A stretch of DNA of 64,000 bases from Calvatia gigantea (lineage: Eukaryota > Basidiomycota > Agaricomycetes > Agaricales > Lycoperdaceae): assembly GCA_025093985.1 (NCBI GenBank), contig JACAAK010000012.1:1302001-1366000 (forward strand), given 5' to 3'. Shown one piece after another: positions 58,190 to 64,000 of this stretch. The position numbers and the translations under genes were made by a program. Within the stretch, counting starts at the first letter, position 1. Each line of letters starts with the position of its first letter. A model generated the notes under the pieces. It did not search any database and was not told where the DNA came from. It worked only from the letters and a program-made list of their open reading frames with translations.

Positions 58190-61100
58190 AACCTCCGAGA
58201 TGTAATCGAAACAAAAGAGAGTAGTATCATATGCTCCATGACATGGGTTGGTCGAGTCTACCAAGCCTGAGGCCTGTGCCCTCATCCCCATTGTGATGTT
58301 CAGTGTATCTGCGGAACAGAGATGTGAAATATTGTTACACCCCGAAAGGTGACAGAGTATCCTCTCAGGGACGAGAGCTGCAGTGTGATGGAATACAGCG
58401 GCGGGCGGCTCAAGGTAAGGCGATACAGGGAGGACATCATCGTATGCGGCAATGACTCGTGCCTCAGTTTCTGTGTCGCGCCGAGTAGGGCACCCTCAAC
58501 CTCGTCTTCTGCACGTGGAATACAAATCATAGTCTGCAGCATATTCAGCTTGGACTTTGGACGGCAGTTTAATATTCTCACCCATGCCGTATCATCGGTG
58601 GAGGACCGCTTTTAGAAGCGGCCACTAGCGGGTCCCAGGGTGACAACTTGGACCAGTATCGGGAGGGGGCGTGGACATAATACGGCGCGGGTCCGACTCG
58701 AGGACATTGAGGTTGCACAACGATACAGCGATGGGCACGCAGGCAGCGTTACAGCAGTTGGGCGAAAGTTTGATGGGGTGGAACTTGTACCAAGGTCGCA
58801 AGTTGGGACTGTGAAGACGTGGGATTCGAGCGACATGAAGGCTCCCTCACTCTCCAAACATCGGGCCCGCGAAATCGGGCCGAAACGATGTCAGATATAC
58901 AAGAATACCCAAGTCGTGCAATGTGCGTCTAAACTGAGCTTGGACTTGACGCTAACGCGCTTCATCTAGTTCTTCCTCCAGCTCCAATTCTTCCGATTAA
59001 TACGTGGCATCTCGTTCTCACTGGGTTTACTCCAATTTTTTCGTTGGCGAGGAGGGTCTACCCCCTCCCCATCTCTTTCCCTTTCCCCATCTCTTTCATT
59101 TTTGGATTTCGCGTAGCTCTGGCTTTGGTCCGCTTCTCCAGCCGTCCACGACAGGCGTGGACGCCTCATACCGGTCATATGAACTGACCAGTTGACTGCG
59201 ATCAGGTTACCGCGCGAGGAGGACAGGATATTGTGAAGTTCGAGATACTTCTCTGCTTTCGAGCCACAACATCAGGGAAGATTAAGAATTTAAGCTGTGT
59301 TTGGAGGTCTGCTTTGATTGTCGAAGGTAGTTGTTTCTTGTGGTTTTGTTTCGAGAGCCAGCAGAAGAAGGTAGGGGGAAGGAGGGAGGGGTAGGGTCGT
59401 ATGGACGGAGGAAGCCTGTCAATGAGATGTAGATCGGTGAGCTGAACAGAGAATCTTTAAAACAGGTTTGCATTCGGACAAGGGACGGATACGGACCTCG
59501 GTGGGCGGGACCCAGGAGTGACAGAAGGGATGTCCCAAGGCTAGGCGCCCGAGCCGTGTGCAACACTACTACTCGGTGCATTCCGTGAGTTGCGGGGAAA
59601 CCCTAACGCACTCATAGAAATAAGTAGAGAACAAATCAGGGATGAAATACACGTACACGCACGCCTTGAATCAACTCTTCCCCATCCTCTCTACCTTCTC
59701 CAAATCCGCATTCCTGAGCAACTGAAGATCGTGGACGCGTGCCCTGTTGTAATTCCTTTGATGTGCTGGGGAAGATAAGGCCGCGTAGCACCTCCAATAG
59801 ATCCTGCAGCATGTCTTCCCTCTTCAATGCCTCCTTTCCCCGCTTCCTTTGGTAAGTTGGGGGAAGAATAAGAATTTGTAGCTGGGCATGGAAACCTGAT
59901 ACTATTGGTCAAAATGCTAGCTTTTAATCTCTCGTGAATGAAGGGATTTGGAAGAGAGGGGGGGGGGGGGGGCAAAGCCTCGTTGGCGTGATAGAACCGT
60001 GATTGAGAGTGAGGTTCGGGAGCTATGTACAATCGCGAGCGACTGAAGATATACAGAGGGAAGGCGCCTACGTACCCCGCTTGGGCTTGAGAGGTACTAG
60101 AGCCGAATACCCCAAATCCCAGTATATGTGAATGGTCTCAACAAATTCCTGGTATCGTGCCAATGAGTACAAGGATGCATGGAGGGAGGGAGGTAGACAC
60201 AGAGCGTACATCCAGTTAACCATTCCCTAGCTTCCTCAGCTTCTAGCTCCTTAGGTCCACTAGAGACCCCCGCAATGCACTGAGGAAACTTTCGGACAGG
60301 CCACGCTTCATCCCCAGGGACTCTTGCAAATGTCCAGGCGATGTAGCCTCCTGGAACGCGAATAAAAAACCTTCAGGTCCCCGTTCGACATGTCCGTGTA
60401 GGGTGGTAGTCATGGCGGTTATGGGACCCGCCCAACGTGGGTCGTGTGAGTTAAGTATAAAGGTGTGCACGGTACACGGAAGGCTAAAACTGAGGCGACA
60501 GTATGGGCGTGTATGATATGAGTCATTTGGTGTCAGTCCACGGAGGAAGCAATGATTCCGGGATCCAGGAATAAAGGACGGAGAGGATGTTGTATTGTAT
60601 ACGCCGGGTTAACTGTGAGTGTAAGCGGAGGGGGAACGGGCACGTTGGGAGGAGGGAGACATGTAGAGGCCAGTGGTCGAATTATGTCGTGTGCAGTGGC
60701 CGGAAGTAGACGTGAATGAATGGGTCCGATCATGGGACGGGATCGAAAGAAGGATAGAAGAAAGTTTCAAGGGAATGGGCGTTCGAAGACCCGAAGTCCC
60801 AATGACAACTGTGGATAGCCAGAGGTTGCCCTAGGTTGCCGCGTGATTAGGCACCATGGATTAAAAATAAGAAAAGGTTGGATGGGGATGAGGGGAACGA
60901 AGTGAAGATGATGGGAGGGAAAGCAAAGTGTATCATCTGTAATCCTACATGCCCAAATCCAAAGAACATCCCCGCTGGACACCAGCAACGCACCCAGTCC
61001 TACCATACTCATCAACAACCGTTACAAAGCCGCTCGTCGCTGGGTCAACCGCCGGCAAGAAAACTTCAGACGTGCTACCAGGTAGTCGGCACCAAATCCA

Positions 61101-62395
61101 GTGTCGTCGGGGTGGTGACGGAGTTTGGGGTGGGTAGGGGTTGCATTAGAGTGCAAGGCCTGGTGGTGGCATCATGGGCACCGTGTCAGAATGATGCCCT
61201 CGGGACCCAGTTAGGGAACGGTAGTGGTTTAATATTCAGCGCCAACAGTGGTGACGGTGGCCATGGAGATAAACTCGGGAAAGCACGCAGACAGAGTGAT
61301 AAATGTCAGCACTGAGGCATCTTTGACCTCCTCGTGGTCCGGATGATGGAAGACATGAAGAAGCGGGTTTTGTTGCGCGCGAAGAAGAGCTTATCTGTGT
61401 GGACACAGGCCTGGGCCAAGGTATAAAGGGGAATAGGAAATGCGAGTGTCTGAAAAACCTCTGGAGCGTGAATACGCGAAACGAAGTTACGAGCTACAGT
61501 ACTAGTATGTTAGAGGTGTGAACTGCAGGCCACCCCGATATCGGTCCCGTGACTTCACTGATCCGGGTTTGTTGAATGGCGCATGGGCTTGAAACCAGCA
61601 ACCAACCGTCGCACGACGCACTCGGCCTGCGGTTTCCCAGATAGACTTACCGTTTATTGATATACACCTCCGTCCCGTCCCTCGAAGCAGTTGAAACCGA
61701 CGATCGGTGAGGCCCTTTAACCCCCTGCGATAACAGTTGTAGCGCCTCCATGCTCCAGCCCATCCGTTCTCGCGGCCGTGGCCGGTCTCTGTATAATCTA
61801 AGTTTGACGCTGGACTACCCGTCATGAGAACTATGGATCCCTACAGGCTCTGGTTTTTTTTTCGAGGTTTGATCCATAATATTTGGTACTGAATAGGGTG
61901 GACAAAGACGGTCGACTGGCTTTCGCCTGGCTTGTACTTGGACGGTCCGCCGGTTGATGAACAGACAGATATATTGGTATACCCTTCCCTTCTGCAAGTG
62001 TCAAGTCCAAAACTGACTAAGGCGATAAGCCGGTATGAGCCGGCGCACATCCCTACGCCTGCACAAACACCTGATCAACCGTGCGGTTTGATTTTTAGTC
62101 TCTGCAAGATCAGTTTGCCGTTTGGTCTCTCCATAAGACTGTCGGTTGTCACACTCTGTCCAGCCGCGCGACTTGTAGGTTGCCCCCCGATAAATTAACG
62201 AAACACGTCAATATTGATATTCGCTCACGGTTCAAACTTCAGGTGGACAATATCATTAGTTATATTGTGGCATCCCCCATCACGTCTCCTGCGTTCTTTC
62301 TATTTCTGCCCCAATACCACACTGCTGATCTGAGAGAATAGGAACATGAGGCAAAGAAGGGATTGATTCCCGGAAGTGATAACCAAATCGAACGG
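58190..62395 (+). repeat. Dispersed repeat R, copy III (longest)
   Basis: The most complete member: blocks matching R-I occur in the same order from 58700 to 61590, the head (58190-58390) also matches R-II, and the 62000-62395 segment matches the R-II end next to CorA-like copy C. It includes a run of 15 G at 59958-59972. Several short minus-strand frames (60533-60733, 60243-60470, 60767-61018) resemble frames in other R copies but none is continuous. Confidence 0.55.
62080..62336 (+). pseudogene. Fragment related to the hydrophobic-protein gene at 52997-53283
   Basis: Reads LIFSLCKISLPFGLSIRLSV, then a GT-AG intron (about 62174-62242) and VDNIISYIVASPITSPAFFL before a stop. The intron position matches the R-II relative. 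It is too short and diverged to be a gene. Confidence 0.35.
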
Positions 62396-63048
62396 AATAT
62401 ACAGCTCTATTTTGGGAGACCTCCATGCTCGCCGGCCCCACGAAGCTGATGGACAACTTGAGCAAATTCAAGAACGTTTTGGCGTTTGTGGAATAACAGA
62501 CTTCGAGTCTTTGCTCATGTCCTGGGATGATAAATGAGCACACGGCCGCAGGAACAGAGGATAACACATACCCTGTCAACGCAAAAACGAAGTAGTCGCC
62601 CTGACTAGGTTTTCGATATTCCGTGTGCGCACACATAGGACGCCTCAGCTGGATAAAATAAGGTTCTCAGAAGAAGTCCTGCCCTTGCGGACTCGCCGAG
62701 AACACCGCTAGATATGATCACGTTCAGCGTGACACTGCCCTTGTCCAAAAGACGAACCAAACTCGTCAGTTGCTCGCCCTTCCTATAGCCCTCGTTATAT
62801 TCGACAACCTCCCGTTCTACGATGTCATGAACATCTCCTACAGGAGATCCAAGCATTCTTGAAATGAAGGATGAGGCAGTTGGGTCCATATCAGCACGAA
62901 AGTCTGTTCGTATTACTGGTATGTTTTCCCTGCATATTGTGTGCGATCCCTCTTGGTCCCTCATATCATTTGTACTTGTTATATATTGACCTGGGATTAC
63001 TTGATCCCAACCTCCTGCTCGTACAGCAGTTAACCTTGCACTTATCAC
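62280..63048 (-). other. Unassigned minus-strand open frames
   Basis: Two overlapping frames (62605-63048, 147 codons, and 62280-62636, 118 codons) look moderately protein-like, with helical charged segments such as VGDVHDIVEREVVEYNEGYR. No junction between them is convincing and no family is recognised. The second partly overlaps repeat R-III. Confidence 0.25.
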
Positions 63049-63219
63049 TCTACGTACTTACTCAATACACAGGCTTGAAGTATTCAGAGTGCAAGTGAGG
63101 TCGGCTAACCCCTTGTGAGCTACATTTTTTTTAACTTCAACTCGACTTTGGAAGTGTTATCAAAAAAACACGTGACACAACTATTAAAAACCTACTATTA
63201 CCGTAAAAACCAGGGTCTG

Positions 63220-64000
63220 TGTTTCAGGACACTTGGCGTCTCTGCTTCTCGACATACGCTGGGCCGGAATAAGGGGGATTTCGAGTCATGTAGGAGGTCT
63301 GATGGTTGAGGACAGCTGTTGCTGGCGGTTTGTGTTGCGGGAGTCATCCAAAGAAGGTAGGGAGAAGGGGGGAATATGAAGTCATATGAACGGAGGAAGC
63401 CTGTGATTGAGGAGATGTGGATTGATGAGCTGAAGACACATTCGTCGAAACGGGTACGCGACCCGAGAGCCTCGGGTCCCGCTCAACGTATCCATGTAGG
63501 GTTATGGTCGTGGCGGTTATAGGACCCTCCCAACATGGGTCGTGTATTAAGAAATTGTGGGTGGGTGTGATATGGGTCATGTGGTGTCAGTTCACAGAGG
63601 GTCCGAAATCCGGGAATGCAGGACGGAGAGGGTGCACCATGTGTATATGCCGAGTTAGTTGTGATGTAGGTGGAGGAGGAATGAGCATGTTGGATTCCTT
63701 GGGAAGAAAGAGATATGAGATGAGAGTTGACGGTCGAGTTAGGTCGTGTACAGTGACCGGAAACAGATGCGAATTGCAGTGGGCCCAACCATAAAACGGG
63801 AGTCAAGGACCGAAGAATGATAGATGTTCAGGGACTCGGGGACCTAGTGGCGGGTTGGAGGGCCAGAGGTTGCTGCGTGGTTAGGCACCATAGAAAAAAA
63901 GGCTGGATGGGAATGGGAGGAACAATGTGAAGACGATGAGAGAGAAATTTATAAAATGTGTCGGGTGTAGATGTACAGATCTTCATCCATAATCCCGATC
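63220..64000 (+). repeat. Dispersed repeat R, copy IV (continues past window)
   Basis: The region 63340-63460 matches 59360-59440 and 41640-41720; 63485-63640 matches 60390-60590; and 63880-63990 matches 43030-43150. The segment between 59440 and 60390 of R-III is absent. The right end of the window cuts it off. Confidence 0.55.

Noticed and set aside
59958..59972. Run of 15 G as a functional quadruplex
   Set aside because: A plain homopolymer in decayed repeat sequence, also a likely place for length errors; no flanking gene or promoter.
61660..61680. Similarity of CCGTTTATTGATATA here to 17670-17685 in SET1
   Set aside because: Only about 15 bases match, with unrelated flanks; most likely chance.

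Overview
The window reads as nuclear DNA of a filamentous basidiomycete, most likely a mushroom-forming Agaricomycete. Genes are split by many 48-70 bp GT-AG introns, coding and non-coding sequence have similar base composition, and the gene set is typical of that group: NACHT-WD40 STAND proteins, a WD40/F-box protein, CorA-like transporters with a long N-terminal region, and fungal SET1.

The left part (1-40.8 kb) is mostly housekeeping. In order it holds the 3' exons of the ribosome-biogenesis WD40 protein JIP5/WDR55 (+); a 13-exon ALDH7-type aldehyde dehydrogenase (+); an unrecognised charged protein (+); a four-finger CCCH zinc-finger protein (+); about 2.8 kb without a convincing gene but with a 77-bp hairpin; SET1, the COMPASS H3K4 methyltransferase (-); a tandem-domain GFA/CENP-V protein (-); a secreted eight-cysteine, probably GPI-anchored protein (+); a secreted GH127-type glycosidase (+); two CorA-like transporters in tandem (-); an ArsB/citrate-type anion permease (+); a short four-exon Asterix (PAT complex) homologue (+); and an F-box/WD40 protein (-).

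The right part (40.8-64 kb) is a rearranged accessory island. It has a NACHT-WD40 STAND receptor in two direct copies. The downstream copy is intact (1406 codons by my splice model). The upstream copy has lost its N-terminal exons, carries a Ser-to-Pro change in the P-loop, several indels, a stop, a dead splice donor and a 462-bp loss of WD repeats. A third STAND gene of another subtype (-) has one homopolymer frameshift. Next to it is a third CorA-like copy that has lost its start codon and all membrane segments. Four copies of a divergent dispersed repeat family (called R here) fill the rest, and both the broken STAND copy and the broken CorA copy end at R-type sequence.

Together the right side looks like a birth-and-death locus in which immune-type STAND receptors and CorA-like genes duplicate and decay among repeats. 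I see no CRISPR array, no rRNA, no convincing tRNA and no intact transposon. Exon models were built by hand from frame continuity, splice signals and protein-family memory. For JIP5 (partial), ALDH7, CCCH, SET1, the eight-cysteine protein, the permease, Asterix and intact STAND copy, the exon phases join without a frame break. Three otherwise good genes (GH127, F-box/WD40, the third STAND) each need one single-base frame correction, which may be real mutations or assembly errors.
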